64,000 nt of DNA from Agrococcus sp. SL85 (GTDB lineage Bacteria; Actinomycetota; Actinomycetes; Actinomycetales; Microbacteriaceae), in NCBI RefSeq assembly GCF_026625845.1, contig NZ_CP113066.1:1488001-1552000 (forward strand). The letters are read 5' to 3'. Positions 45,796 through 54,475 of this stretch are shown here, piece by piece; position 1 is the first letter of the stretch; each line of letters opens with the position of its first letter. Both the position numbers and the translations under genes were made by a program. The notes under the pieces were generated by a model. The model saw only the letters and a list, made by a program, of their open reading frames with translations. It was not told where the DNA came from and searched no databases.

Positions 45796-45801
45796 ACGCT
45801 A
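45796..45801 (-). promoter_or_regulatory. -10 box of the monooxygenase, leaderless type
   Basis: TAGCGT on the minus strand is six bases before the ATG at 45789. Confidence 0.45.
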
Positions 45802-45883
45802 GCCGCCCGGGCTGAGCGGGAGCGCCGCACGCCCGGCGCGAGCCGAGGTGCGCCCCGGACCGAGCAGCCGCATGCGCCGGGCC

Positions 45884-46846
45884 TCAGCGCAGCAGGTCGA
45901 GCAGCGCCCGCTCCCGCGCCCCGCGCAGGCCGATCGTCTCCCCGTCCTCGAAGCGCGCGAAGACCTCCGGGTCGATGTAGGACGCCCGCGCGACCGTGGG
46001 CGTGTTCCCGAGCGCCTCGGCCGCCTCGTCGACCGCGGCCTTCATCGCGCGCTTCCGCTCGGCCGCCGTGCCCACCTCGCGGGCGCGCGCGAGCGCGACC
46101 GCGGCGACGATCGTGCCGTGCAGGGTGCGGAAGTCCTTCGCGGTGAACTCGCCGCCCGTCGCCTCCTTCACCGCGGCGTTCAGCGACGCGTCGCGCAGCG
46201 GGTGCGCGCCCTCCTCGTCGCGCCAGGCCAGCAGGCGCGAGCGCGCGGAGCGGCCGGCCTTCAGGTCCTCGATGCAGCGCGCGAGCGGGCCGTCCTCGAT
46301 CGTCGTGTCGAAGCGCTGCCCCGACTTCGCGGGGAACTTCAGCCGGATCGCGTCGCCCGTCACGGTCGCGTGCCGGCACAGCAGCGTCATGAGGCCGTGC
46401 GAGCCGTGCTCCTCGGCGTAGGCGTCGCCGCCCGCGCGGATCGCGACGAGGTCGAGCAGGCGCAGCGCCGCGGCGAGCACCCGCTCGCGCGGCAGGGCCT
46501 CGAGCGCGAGCTCTCGCGTCACGCGCCGCCGCATCGCGGGCAGCGCCTCCGCGAGGTCGAGCGCGCGCTCGTGCTTCATCCGGTCGCGGCGCTCGCGCCA
46601 GGCCTCGTGGTAGCGGTACTGCGTGCGGCCGGCGTCGTCGACGCCGATCGCCTGGATGTGCGCGCGCTCGTCGGCGGCGATCCACACGTCCCTCCAGGCC
46701 GGCGGGATGGCGAGCGCCTGCGCGCGCTCGCGATCGGCGACCGAGACCGGGCGCCCGCTGTCGTGCCGGAACGACCAGCCGGAGCCCGACCTCCGACGGC
46801 GGATGCCCGGGTCCTCGTTCGGCGTCGCGCGCCGCAGCCTCACCAT
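45884..46846 (-). CDS. DNA topoisomerase IB
   Basis: A bacterial type IB topoisomerase of 320 residues that relaxes supercoils by a reversible nick. It begins with the small-domain pattern GSGWSFRHDSGRPVSVADRERAQALAIPPAW and AIGVDDAGRTQYRYHEAWRERRDRMKHERAL. The catalytic domain has RAGGDAYAEEHGSHGLMTLL, LKFPAKSG, FTAKDFRTLHGT (catalytic Arg/Lys/His region) and ends with NTPTVARASYIDPEVF, which contains the active-site Tyr. A TAGCAT box seven bases before the ATG suggests a leaderless mRNA. Confidence 0.95.
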   Translation of the reverse strand: MVRLRRATPNEDPGIRRRRSGSGWSFRHDSGRPVSVADRERAQALAIPPAWRDVWIAADERAHIQAIGVDDAGRTQYRYHEAWRERRDRMKHERALDLAEALPAMRRRVTRELALEALPRERVLAAALRLLDLVAIRAGGDAYAEEHGSHGLMTLLCRHATVTGDAIRLKFPAKSGQRFDTTIEDGPLARCIEDLKAGRSARSRLLAWRDEEGAHPLRDASLNAAVKEATGGEFTAKDFRTLHGTIVAAVALARAREVGTAAERKRAMKAAVDEAAEALGNTPTVARASYIDPEVFARFEDGETIGLRGARERALLDLLR

Positions 46847-46888
46847 GCCGGCGATGCTAGACCGCGACGGGGGACAGGAGGCTGGGCG

Positions 46889-47107
46889 TCAGTCGGCCTT
46901 CCAGCGGCCGCCCTCGGCGCTGCGCGACTTCGACTGCCACTCGCTCTCGGTGTCGAGCACGCGCCGGTGCTTCGTCTCCGCCCACTCGTCGGCGAGCCCC
47001 ACGAGCACCGCCTCGACGGCGGCGCGCTCCTCAGCGGTCGGCGAGCCGCCGACGACCTCGAGGATGGGGCGGTCGTCGCGCGGCTCGGTGGCGGCGGGGT
47101 CGTTCAC
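46889..47107 (-). CDS. Acyl-CoA carboxylase epsilon subunit
   Basis: A small protein of 72 residues. [29 protein letters not shown], followed by [15 protein letters not shown], matches the short actinobacterial AccE/PccE subunits that bridge alpha and beta subunits. Its GTG overlaps the stop of the carboxylase beta gene as GTGA. Confidence 0.85.
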   Translation of the reverse strand: MNDPAATEPRDDRPILEVVGGSPTAEERAAVEAVLVGLADEWAETKHRRVLDTESEWQSKSRSAEGGRWKAD

Positions 47108-48705
47108 AGCGGGATGTTCCCGTGCTTGCGCTCCGGCCGCTGCACGCGCTTCGTGCGCAGCGCGCGGAACGCGCGCGTCACGGCCACGCGGGTCTCGGCC
47201 GGCTCGATGATGCCGTCGAGCTCGCCGCGCTCGGCCGCGAGGAACGGCGAGGCCACGTTGTAGGTGTACTCGCTCGCGAGGCGCGAGCGCACCGCGGCGA
47301 CGTCCTCGCCCGCGGCCTCGGCCTCCTTGATCTCGGTGCGGTAGAGGATGTTCACGGCGCCCTGGCCGCCCATGACCGCGATCTCGGCCGAGGGCCACGC
47401 GATGTTGATGTCGGCGCCGAGCTGCTTCGAGCCCATCACGATGTAGGCGCCGCCGTAGGCCTTGCGCGTGATGACCGTGACCATCGGCACGGTCGCCTCC
47501 GCGTAGGCGTAGAGCAGCTTCGCGCCGCGGCGGATGACGCCCGACCACTCCTGGTCGGTGCCGGGCAGGTAGCCGGGCACGTCGACGACCGTGAGGATGG
47601 GGATCGAGAAGGAGTCGCAGAAGCGCACGAAGCGCGCGGCCTTCTCGCCCGCCTCGATGTTGAGCGTGCCCGCCATCTGCTTCGGCTGGTTCGCGATCAC
47701 GCCGATCGTGCGGCCCTCGAGGCGGCCGAAGCCGATGACGATGTTGGGCGCGTAGAGCGGCTGCACCTCGAGGAACTCGCGGTCGTCCATGAGCGTCTCG
47801 ATGATCGTCAGCACGTCGTAGGGCTGGTTCGGCGAGTCGGGGATGACCGTGTTGAGGCGGCGGTCGGCGTCGTTCACGACCCGCTCGGCCGTGTGGTCGT
47901 AGGCCGGCACCTCCGACTGGTTGTTGTCGGGGAGGTAGGCGAGGAGCGCCCGCACGTAGTCGAGCGCGTCGTCCTCGTCGGCGGCCAGGTAGTGGCTGAC
48001 GCCCGAGACGGTGTTGTGGGTGCGGCCGCCGCCGAGCTCCTCGAAGCCGACCTCCTCGCCCGTGACCGTCTTGATGACGTCGGGGCCGGTGACGAACATG
48101 TGGCTCGACTTGTCGACCATGACGACGAAGTCGGTGAGGGCGGGGGAGTAGACCGCGCCGCCGGCCGCGGGGCCCATGACGATCGAGATCTGCGGGATGA
48201 CACCGGAGGCAGCCGTGTTGCGGCGGAAGATCTCGCCGTACTTGCCGAGCGCGACCACACCCTCCTGGATGCGCGCGCCGCCCGAGTCGAGCATGCCGAC
48301 GATGGGCACGCCCACCTTCATCGCGTAGTCCTGGATCTTGATGATCTTCTCGCCCGCGACCTCGCCGAGCGAGCCGCCGAAGGTCGTGAAGTCCTGCGCG
48401 TAGACCGCGACGCGGCGGCCGTGGACGGTGCCGATGCCCGTGACGACCGCGTCGCCGTAGGGGCGGTTCGCCTCCATGCCGAAGGCGCTCGTGCGGTGGC
48501 GCACGTAGGCGTCGAACTCGACGAACGAGCCCTGGTCGACGAACTGCTCGATGCGCTCGCGGGCCGTCTTCTTGCCCTTCGCGCCCTGCTTGTCGCGGGC
48601 CTTCGCCTCCTTGTCGGTCACCGCCTCGCGGTGGCGGTCGCGGAGATCGGCGATGCGCGACGCCGTCGTCGATGCGGGCACGGCTGCAGTGGTCTCGTCG
48701 GTCAC
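47104..48705 (-). CDS. Acyl-CoA carboxylase beta subunit (carboxyltransferase)
   Basis: A carboxyltransferase of 533 residues that moves the carboxyl group from biotin to acetyl- or propionyl-CoA. Conserved stretches include [49 protein letters not shown], the oxyanion-site regions, [53 protein letters not shown] and [14 protein letters not shown]. This is the AccD5/PccB type. The GTG start is seven bases after TAGGCT. It is divergent from birA, whose product attaches the biotin used by the alpha subunit. Confidence 0.95.
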   Translation of the reverse strand: MTDETTAAVPASTTASRIADLRDRHREAVTDKEAKARDKQGAKGKKTARERIEQFVDQGSFVEFDAYVRHRTSAFGMEANRPYGDAVVTGIGTVHGRRVAVYAQDFTTFGGSLGEVAGEKIIKIQDYAMKVGVPIVGMLDSGGARIQEGVVALGKYGEIFRRNTAASGVIPQISIVMGPAAGGAVYSPALTDFVVMVDKSSHMFVTGPDVIKTVTGEEVGFEELGGGRTHNTVSGVSHYLAADEDDALDYVRALLAYLPDNNQSEVPAYDHTAERVVNDADRRLNTVIPDSPNQPYDVLTIIETLMDDREFLEVQPLYAPNIVIGFGRLEGRTIGVIANQPKQMAGTLNIEAGEKAARFVRFCDSFSIPILTVVDVPGYLPGTDQEWSGVIRRGAKLLYAYAEATVPMVTVITRKAYGGAYIVMGSKQLGADINIAWPSAEIAVMGGQGAVNILYRTEIKEAEAAGEDVAAVRSRLASEYTYNVASPFLAAERGELDGIIEPAETRVAVTRAFRALRTKRVQRPERKHGNIPL

Positions 48706-48712
48706 GGCTACG

Positions 48713-48718
48713 AGCCTA
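48713..48718 (-). promoter_or_regulatory. -10 box of the carboxylase beta gene, leaderless type
   Basis: TAGGCT on the minus strand is seven bases before the GTG at 48705. Confidence 0.55.
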
Positions 48719-48740
48719 GACGCCGCCCCATGCCAGTCGT

Positions 48741-48758
48741 TTGTGGACTCCCACAGCG
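48741..48758. promoter_or_regulatory. Candidate dyad between accD and birA
   Basis: TGTGG-ACTC-CCACA forms a short dyad within TTGTGGACTCCCACAGCG in the divergent promoter region. It shares TTGTGGA and a downstream CCWGGGCC word with the region upstream of the carboxylase alpha gene at 36990. Confidence 0.3.
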
Positions 48759-48818
48759 TCCTGGGCCGAACCTCAGGCGGATCCCTCCAGGCTTCCGGTG
48801 CGCGGACGCGCCGCCGCC

Positions 48819-48824
48819 TAGCCT
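48819..48824 (+). promoter_or_regulatory. -10 box of birA, leaderless type
   Basis: TAGCCT is followed by six bases and the ATG at 48831. Confidence 0.5.
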
Positions 48825-48830
48825 GGTCGC

Positions 48831-49556
48831 ATGCTCTTCCCCGGCGCAGCCCGCATCGCGACCGTCATCGAGCTCGGGGCCGTCGGCTCGACCTTCGACG
48901 CCGTCGACGAGCGCGCCGACCACCTCACCACCTGGGCCACGCTCGACCAGCGCGCCGGGCGCGGCAGGCTCGGCCGCGAGTGGGTCTCGCCCGCCGGCAA
49001 GTGCCTCGCCGCCACCGTGCTCGTGCGCACGAAGGGCCTCTCCGAGGAGGCGGTCGGCTGGCTGCCGCTCGCCGCGGGCCTCGCGCTCGCCGATGCCCTC
49101 GACCCGCTCGTCGCCGACCGCGCTCGCATCAAGTGGCCGAACGACGTGCTCGTCGAGGGCAGGAAGGTCGCCGGGATCCTCTGCGAGCGCCGCACCACGG
49201 GCGTCGCCGTGGGGTTCGGCGTCAACCTGACCCTCACGCGCGCGGAGCTGCCGACCGACGCCGCGACCTCCCTCACGCTCGAGGGGGCCGACGCGACCGC
49301 GACGGTGCTCGCCGACTGCGTGCTCGCGCACGTCGTGCGCTCGCTCGGCGACCTGCTGCCCGCGCTCGGCTCCGAGCCGCTGCGCGCCGCCGTGGCCTCG
49401 CAGCTCGCCACGATCGGCCGCGACGTGCGGGTGACGCTGCCCGCGGGCGAGCTGCGCGGCCGCGCGGTCGGCCTCGGGCCGCACGGCGAGCTGCAGGTCG
49501 AATCCGAGGGCGAGATCGTCGACGTGCGGGCCGGTGACGTCGTCCACGTCCGCTGA
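48831..49556 (+). CDS. birA: Biotin-[acetyl-CoA-carboxylase] ligase
   Basis: A monofunctional biotin protein ligase of 241 residues. [24 protein letters not shown] is the ATP/biotin-binding motif, [21 protein letters not shown] supplies the catalytic Lys, and [10 protein letters not shown] follows. A small C-terminal SH3-like domain ends [16 protein letters not shown]. The N-terminal DNA-binding helix-turn-helix of E. coli BirA is absent, so it is not a repressor. It is divergent from the carboxylase beta gene. Confidence 0.95.
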   Translation: MLFPGAARIATVIELGAVGSTFDAVDERADHLTTWATLDQRAGRGRLGREWVSPAGKCLAATVLVRTKGLSEEAVGWLPLAAGLALADALDPLVADRARIKWPNDVLVEGRKVAGILCERRTTGVAVGFGVNLTLTRAELPTDAATSLTLEGADATATVLADCVLAHVVRSLGDLLPALGSEPLRAAVASQLATIGRDVRVTLPAGELRGRAVGLGPHGELQVESEGEIVDVRAGDVVHVR

Positions 49557-49573
49557 TCCGGCATGATCGTCGC

Positions 49574-50056
49574 GTGCCAGCCGGGGAGGAGCGCGTGATC
49601 GCGCGCATGCGACCGCATGCGCGGGTCCTCGTCGTGCCCGTGCTCGTGCTCTGGGCGGCGATCGGGCTCGGCACCCTGCTCGTCGACCGCGTCGACTGGC
49701 CGCTGTGGAACACCGCGGTCTGGACGGTCGCGGGCCTCGTCGTCGCGCTGCTCACGGTCGTGCCGACGCTCGCGTGGCTCTCGCGCGGCTTCGTCTTCAC
49801 GACCGAGCGCGTCGTCATCCGCTCGGGCTTCGGCGGCACGCGGCGGGAGACGATGCTCTCGCGCGTGCACGACGTGACGGTGCGCCGCCGCGGGCTGCAG
49901 GCGCTCTTCGGTGCCGGCGACGTGCTGCTCTCGACGGGCGGCGACCGCGCCGTCGTGCTCGCCGACGTGCCGCTCGCGTCGCTCGTGCAGCGCATGCTCT
50001 CGGAGCAGCTCGGCGCGCGGGGGATCGCGATGCCGGAGCCCCCGCCCGGCCGCTGA
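49574..50056 (+). CDS. Membrane protein with bacterial PH (bPH2) domain
   Basis: A protein of 160 residues. Two N-terminal helices (VLVVPVLVLWAAIGLGTLLVD and AVWTVAGLVVALLTVVPTLAWL) are followed by SRGFVFTTERVVIRSGFGGTRRETMLSRVHDVTVRRRGLQ, the hallmark of bacterial pleckstrin-homology domains. The GTG start lies six bases after CATGAT and 17 bases after the birA stop. The function is unknown. Confidence 0.85.
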   Translation: MPAGEERVIARMRPHARVLVVPVLVLWAAIGLGTLLVDRVDWPLWNTAVWTVAGLVVALLTVVPTLAWLSRGFVFTTERVVIRSGFGGTRRETMLSRVHDVTVRRRGLQALFGAGDVLLSTGGDRAVVLADVPLASLVQRMLSEQLGARGIAMPEPPPGR

Positions 50057-50167
50057 CCCCGCCGCCGTCGTCGTGCGGCGCCGCCGATGTGCGATGGAGC
50101 CGCGGATGCGGGAGGATCAGAGGCACGCGCGTGCCCGCGAGGGGCGCGGGACCTACGAGGAGCATCC

Positions 50168-51481
50168 ATGAAGATCGCTGTGATCGGCTGCGGCTACCTG
50201 GGCGCGGTGCACGCCGCCGCGATGGCGTCGCTCGGCTACGAGACCGTCGGCGTCGACGTCGACGAGGCCAAGGTCGACCGCCTGCGACGGGGCGAGCCCC
50301 CCTTCTACGAGCCCGGCCTGCCGGAGCTCCTGCGCGCGGGCGTCGACGCCGGCACGCTGCGCTTCACGACGGACATCTCGGAGGCCGCGGGCAGCGACGT
50401 CGTCTTCATCGCCGTCGGCACGCCCCAGAAGGCGGGTTCCGACGCGGCCGACCTCACCTACGTCGACGCCGCGGTCGAGTCGCTCCTGCCGCATCTCGCG
50501 GCCGGCACCCTCGTGGCCGGCAAGTCGACGGTGCCCGTCGGCACCGCGCAGCGCCTCGCCGACCTCGTCGCCCCCACCGGCGCCTCGCTCGCCTGGAACC
50601 CCGAGTTCCTGCGCGAGGGCTTCGCGGTGGAGGACACGCTGCGCCCCGACCGGCTCGTCTACGGCGTCGCCGACGGCGACGACTCGGCCATCGCCTCCCT
50701 CGACGCTGTCTACGCCTCCATCCTCGAGCGCGGCACCGACCGCCTCGTCGTGAACTTCGCCACGGCCGAGCTCGTGAAGGTCTCTGCCAACGCCTTCCTC
50801 GCGACGAAGATCTCGTTCATCAACGCGATGGCCGAGCTCTCGGAGACCGTGGGCGCCGACGTCACGCAGCTCGCCGACGCGATCGGCCTCGACGCGCGCA
50901 TCGGCCGCCGCTTCCTGAACGCCGGCCTCGGCTTCGGCGGCGGCTGCCTGCCCAAGGACATCCGAGCCTTCCAGGCCCGCGCCGACGAGCTCGGCCACGG
51001 CGAGACGCTCGGCTTCCTGCGAGAGGTCGACCAGATCAACCTGCGCCGCCGCGACCGCATGGTCGCGCTCGTCGAGCAGGAGCTCGAGCGCGTCGGCGGC
51101 GACCGCGTGGCCGTGCTCGGCCTCGCCTTCAAGCCCAACAGCGACGACGTGCGCGACTCGCCCGCGCTTGACGTCGCCCGCCGCCTGCAGGAGGGCGGCC
51201 GCGTCGTGCGGGCCTTCGACCCGGAGGCCAAGGGGACCGCGCTGCGCATCGTCCCGACGCTCCCGATCGTCGACTCGGTCGAGGAGGCCGTCGACGGCGC
51301 CGACGTCATCGCGCTCGGCACCGAGTGGCAGCACTTCCGCGACATCGACCCCGTGCGCCTCGCGGAGCTCACCCCCGCGCGCGTCGTGATCGACGGCCGC
51401 AACGCGCTCGACGCCGCCGCCTGGTCGGCCGCCGGCTTCACCGTCCTGGCGCTCGGCCGCCCCGACACCCCCGCCGCATGA
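50168..51481 (+). CDS. ugd: UDP-glucose/GDP-mannose dehydrogenase family protein
   Basis: A nucleotide-sugar 6-dehydrogenase of 437 residues giving an NDP-uronic acid. It starts with the NAD motif IAVIGCGYLGAVHAAAMASLGY, then IAVGTPQ, the conserved GTAQRLADL, WNPEFLREGFAVEDTLRPDRLVYG, NAFLATKISFINAMAEL and the catalytic FGGGCLPKDIRAF with Cys260. A second Rossmann part carries VLGLAFKPNSDDVRDSPA. GGAGCATCC precedes the ATG. UDP-glucose is the most likely substrate. The stop overlaps the purK ATG (ATGA). Confidence 0.92.
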   Translation: MKIAVIGCGYLGAVHAAAMASLGYETVGVDVDEAKVDRLRRGEPPFYEPGLPELLRAGVDAGTLRFTTDISEAAGSDVVFIAVGTPQKAGSDAADLTYVDAAVESLLPHLAAGTLVAGKSTVPVGTAQRLADLVAPTGASLAWNPEFLREGFAVEDTLRPDRLVYGVADGDDSAIASLDAVYASILERGTDRLVVNFATAELVKVSANAFLATKISFINAMAELSETVGADVTQLADAIGLDARIGRRFLNAGLGFGGGCLPKDIRAFQARADELGHGETLGFLREVDQINLRRRDRMVALVEQELERVGGDRVAVLGLAFKPNSDDVRDSPALDVARRLQEGGRVVRAFDPEAKGTALRIVPTLPIVDSVEEAVDGADVIALGTEWQHFRDIDPVRLAELTPARVVIDGRNALDAAAWSAAGFTVLALGRPDTPAA

Positions 51482-52599
51482 TCGTCGGCGTGGTCGGAGG
51501 CGGGCAGCTCGCCCGCATGATGATCCCCGCGGCCGTGGCGCTCGGCATCGAGCTGCGCGTGCTCGCCGAGGGCGAGGGCATGTCGGCGTCGCTCGCGGCG
51601 ACCGCCGTCGGCGACTACCGCGACGAGGCGGCTGTGCTCGCCTTCGCGGAGGGCGTGGACGTCATCACCTTCGACCACGAGCACGTGCCGCAGGCGGTGC
51701 TCCGCGCGCTCGTCGAGGCAGGCCACCAGGTGCACCCGGGCCCCGACGCGCTGCGCTTCGCCCAGGACAAGCGCGAGATGCGCGCCCGCATGGCCGAGCT
51801 CGGCGCGCCGCAGCCCGACTGGGCGCCCGTCGACTCGGCCGACGACCTCGCCGCCTTCGTCGCCGAGCACGGCGGCGCAGGAGTGCTGAAGACCGCGACC
51901 GGCGGCTACGACGGGAAGGGCGTGCGCGTCGTGCGCTCGGTCGAGGAGGCTGCCGACTGGCTCGCGGGCGCCGCGGCCGGCGGCCCGCGCCTGCTCGTCG
52001 AGGAGCTCGTGCCGTTCCGCCGCGAGCTCGCGCAGCTCGTGGCGCGTCGTCCGTCGGGCGAGACCGTCGTGTGGCCGCTCGTGCAGACGATCCAGCAGGA
52101 CTCGATCTGCGCCGAGGTGCTCGCGCCGGCGCCGGACGCCGCGAGCATCCAGCCCGTCGTCGACGACGTCGCGCGCTCGATCGCCGAGGGCCTGGGCGTC
52201 ACGGGCGTGCTCGCGGTGGAGCTGTTCGAGACCTCCGACGGCCGCGTGCTCATCAACGAGCTCGCGATGCGGCCGCACAACTCGGGTCACTGGACGATCG
52301 ACGGCGCCACGACGAGCCAGTTCGAGCAGCACCTCCGGGCCGTGCTCGACCTGCCGCTCGGTGCGACGGGCGTGCTCGCGCCCGCGGCCGTGATGGTGAA
52401 CGTCATCGGCGGCCCCGCCTCGGGCGCGATGGCCGACCGCTACGCGGGCGCGCTCGCGGCGCACCCGGACGTCAAGGTCCACTCCTACGCGAAGTCGACG
52501 CGGGTCGGCCGCAAGGTCGGGCACGTCACCGCGATCGGCGACGACCTCGACGAGGTCGCCTACCGGGCCCGCGCCGCCGCCGCGCACTTCGACGCCTGA
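51478..52599 (+). CDS. purK: 5-(carboxyamino)imidazole ribonucleotide synthase
   Basis: An ATP-grasp enzyme of 373 residues in purine synthesis, making N5-CAIR from AIR and bicarbonate. It shows IVGVVGGGQLARMMIPAAVALGI, ITFDHEHVP, AQDKREMRARMAELG, KTATGGYDGKGVRV, LVEELVPFRRELAQLV, and VELFETSDGRVLINELAMRPHNSGHWTIDGATTSQFEQHLRAVL. The partner purE lies 1.4 kb downstream with a DUF559 gene and palindromes inserted between them on the other strand. Confidence 0.96.
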   Translation: MIVGVVGGGQLARMMIPAAVALGIELRVLAEGEGMSASLAATAVGDYRDEAAVLAFAEGVDVITFDHEHVPQAVLRALVEAGHQVHPGPDALRFAQDKREMRARMAELGAPQPDWAPVDSADDLAAFVAEHGGAGVLKTATGGYDGKGVRVVRSVEEAADWLAGAAAGGPRLLVEELVPFRRELAQLVARRPSGETVVWPLVQTIQQDSICAEVLAPAPDAASIQPVVDDVARSIAEGLGVTGVLAVELFETSDGRVLINELAMRPHNSGHWTIDGATTSQFEQHLRAVLDLPLGATGVLAPAAVMVNVIGGPASGAMADRYAGALAAHPDVKVHSYAKSTRVGRKVGHVTAIGDDLDEVAYRARAAAAHFDA

Positions 52600-52700
52600 C
52601 CGGCGCGCGGCGACGCGCCGCGCGCCGCGCCCCCGCCCGCCGCGCCTCCGCCCGCCGCCGGAGCGGCGATCGCCTCCGTGCGGTCGCTTCCGGCCCTCCG

Positions 52701-52754
52701 TGTGGTCGCTTCGCGCCCCGAAGTCGCCCTGTGGAGGGCGCGAAGCGACCACAC
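52701..52754. repeat. Palindromic repeat family A, copy B
   Basis: Left arm TGTGGTCGCTTCGCGCCC (52701-52718) and right arm GGGCGCGAAGCGACCACA enclose a loop of about 18 bases that differs from A1/A2. A partial left arm GTGCGGTCGCTTCCGGCCC precedes it. It lies between the convergent purK and DUF559 genes. Confidence 0.85.
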
Positions 52755-52803
52755 CTCGATGGGTGGGTCGGGGCGTGCGGGCGCTGACACGGGTGGTCGG
52801 ACC

Positions 52804-53754
52804 TCAGCGTCGGAGGACGTCGGGCGCCAGGCAGGTGGACCAGAAGCCCCGGCGCTCCACCGCTCGCGACGCCGCCTCGCGACGGCGCTCGCGGACCTCT
52901 CGCGCGAAGGCCTCCACGGCGGCACGCCCCTCTGCCCGATGGTGGTGGGCGCCGAAGCGTCGGATGCGCCACCCCAGCGCCTGGGGCGCCTCGAGGCGAT
53001 CAAGATCGATCGCGCGCTGGCGCGGATCGGACCAGTGCTGCAGGCCGTCGTACTCCCAGCCCATCCGGAGCTCGGGCCATCCGCCGTCGAGCCGCAGCAG
53101 GAAGCGGCCGGCCTCGTCGAAGACGGAGAGGTTCAGGTGGTCGGTGCGCGCGCCGAGGCCGTCGAGGAGCAGGCGGTGCTCCGTCTCGCGCGGCGACTCC
53201 GCGCCGACGGCGCAGTCGCGCACCGCGGCGATCGCCCGTCCGATGCGGGGAGCGCCCCGCCGCCGCTCGCAGTGGTGGAGCAGGTCGCCGCGATCGATCC
53301 GGGCGTCGCCGCGTCGGTGCGAGACGAGCCAGTCGGCGACCGCCACGAGCGCGCGGTGCTCGAGCAGCGTGGCGAGGTGCACGAAGGTGTCGATCGGGGC
53401 CGTCACGCGCAGGCCCGCGGCCGTCGTCGTGCTCGTGCGCAGCCGGTGCCCGACGACGCCGGCGCGCCGCATCCTGCTCCCCGCCGTCGGCGCGGCCACG
53501 TGGATCGGCTCCGCGGGCCCGAGCGGCGGCAGCGGCATGCCGAGGAGCCGCGCGGCGGTCGTGTGCGAGAAGCAGTGGTCGGCTCGCGCGACGAGCGCGA
53601 TCGCGTCGAGGAGCAGGCGCTCGTCGTCTCCCGCGAGGCTCCGCAGCGCGCGCACGCCCCGCGCCGGGATCGAGAACCTGGCGGCGCGCAGGCGCTTGGC
53701 GGTCGCGCCTGCAGCCATGGCGTCCGCGACGAGGAACGGCTGGTGGTCACGCAT
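52804..53754 (-). CDS. DUF559/Vsr-like protein with AbiEi-like features, second locus
   Basis: A protein of 316 residues related in layout to the one at 16.7 kb. The N-terminal half contains AARFSIPARGVRALRSLAGDDERLLLDAIALVARADHCFSHTTAARLLGMPLP, then HVAAPTAGSRMRRAGVVGHRL and APIDTFVHLATLLEHRALVAVADWLV, as in AbiEi-type proteins. The C-terminal endonuclease-like part has LLRLDGGWPELRMGWEYDGLQHW and LGWRIRRFGAHHH. It interrupts the purK-purE pair and is flanked by family A palindromes on both sides. No toxin partner is adjacent. The function is unknown. Confidence 0.78.
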   Translation of the reverse strand: MRDHQPFLVADAMAAGATAKRLRAARFSIPARGVRALRSLAGDDERLLLDAIALVARADHCFSHTTAARLLGMPLPPLGPAEPIHVAAPTAGSRMRRAGVVGHRLRTSTTTAAGLRVTAPIDTFVHLATLLEHRALVAVADWLVSHRRGDARIDRGDLLHHCERRRGAPRIGRAIAAVRDCAVGAESPRETEHRLLLDGLGARTDHLNLSVFDEAGRFLLRLDGGWPELRMGWEYDGLQHWSDPRQRAIDLDRLEAPQALGWRIRRFGAHHHRAEGRAAVEAFAREVRERRREAASRAVERRGFWSTCLAPDVLRR

Positions 53755-53836
53755 CCGAGCATGGTGACGACCCCGGCGCCCGCTCGCTCGCAGCGGTCGG
53801 CGCGCTGTGGATCAGCACCGGCTCGAGCGGCGTGGC

Positions 53837-53890
53837 TGTGGTCGCTCCGCGCCCGCCGAGATGCTCCAGGAGGGCGCGGAGCGACCACAC
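53837..53890. repeat. Palindromic repeat family A, copy C
   Basis: Left arm TGTGGTCGCTCCGCGCCC (53837-53854) and right arm GGGCGCGGAGCGACCACA carry matched changes relative to A1 (T to C on the left, A to G on the right), so pairing is kept. It lies in the divergent region between the DUF559 gene and purE, which rules out a role only as a terminator. Confidence 0.85.
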
Positions 53891-53961
53891 CATGGGCGGG
53901 AGGTGACCATACCCCTGCGGCGCGGCGCGCGCCGGGTGCGGGCGGGCCTGCGCGGCACGCG

Positions 53962-53967
53962 TACCCT
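53962..53967 (+). promoter_or_regulatory. -10 box of purE, leaderless type
   Basis: TACCCT is followed by seven bases and the ATG at 53975. Confidence 0.5.
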
Positions 53968-53974
53968 GGAGTGC

Positions 53975-54475
53975 ATGCCTGCGGTCAGCATCATCATGGG
54001 TTCGGACTCCGACTGGCGGGTCATGGAGGCGGCCAAGGCCGTGCTCGATGAGCTCGGCATCGAGGCGGAGGTCGACGTCGTCTCGGCGCACCGCACCCCC
54101 GAGAAGATGGTCGGGTTCGCGCGCGGCGCCGCCGACCGGGGCGTCCGCGTCATCATCGCCGGCGCCGGGGGCGCCGCCCACCTGCCCGGCATGGTCGCCT
54201 CGATGACGCGCCTGCCCGTCGTGGGCGTGCCCGTCCCGCTCGAGCGGCTCGACGGCCTCGACAGCCTGCTCTCGATCGTGCAGATGCCCGCGGGCATCCC
54301 CGTCGCCACCGTGTCGATCGGCGGCGCCCGCAACGCCGGCATCCTCGCCGCGCGCATCCTCGGCACCGCCGACGCGGGGATCGCGGCCAGGCTCGACGCC
54401 TTCGCCGCCGACCTCGAGCGCCAGGTGGGCGAGAAGGCGCGCGCCCTGCAGGAGCGGGTGGGCGGCACCGCATGA
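53975..54475 (+). CDS. purE: 5-(carboxyamino)imidazole ribonucleotide mutase
   Basis: A class I PurE of 166 residues that converts N5-CAIR to CAIR. The diagnostic motifs are [24 protein letters not shown] with the catalytic His, [28 protein letters not shown] and [32 protein letters not shown]. It has its own leaderless-type promoter, separate from purK, and its stop overlaps the LCP gene start (ATGA). Confidence 0.96.
   Translation: MPAVSIIMGSDSDWRVMEAAKAVLDELGIEAEVDVVSAHRTPEKMVGFARGAADRGVRVIIAGAGGAAHLPGMVASMTRLPVVGVPVPLERLDGLDSLLSIVQMPAGIPVATVSIGGARNAGILAARILGTADAGIAARLDAFAADLERQVGEKARALQERVGGTA

Noticed and set aside
48831-49556. BirA as biotin-operon repressor
   Set aside because: The protein begins directly at the ligase domain; the N-terminal helix-turn-helix is missing.
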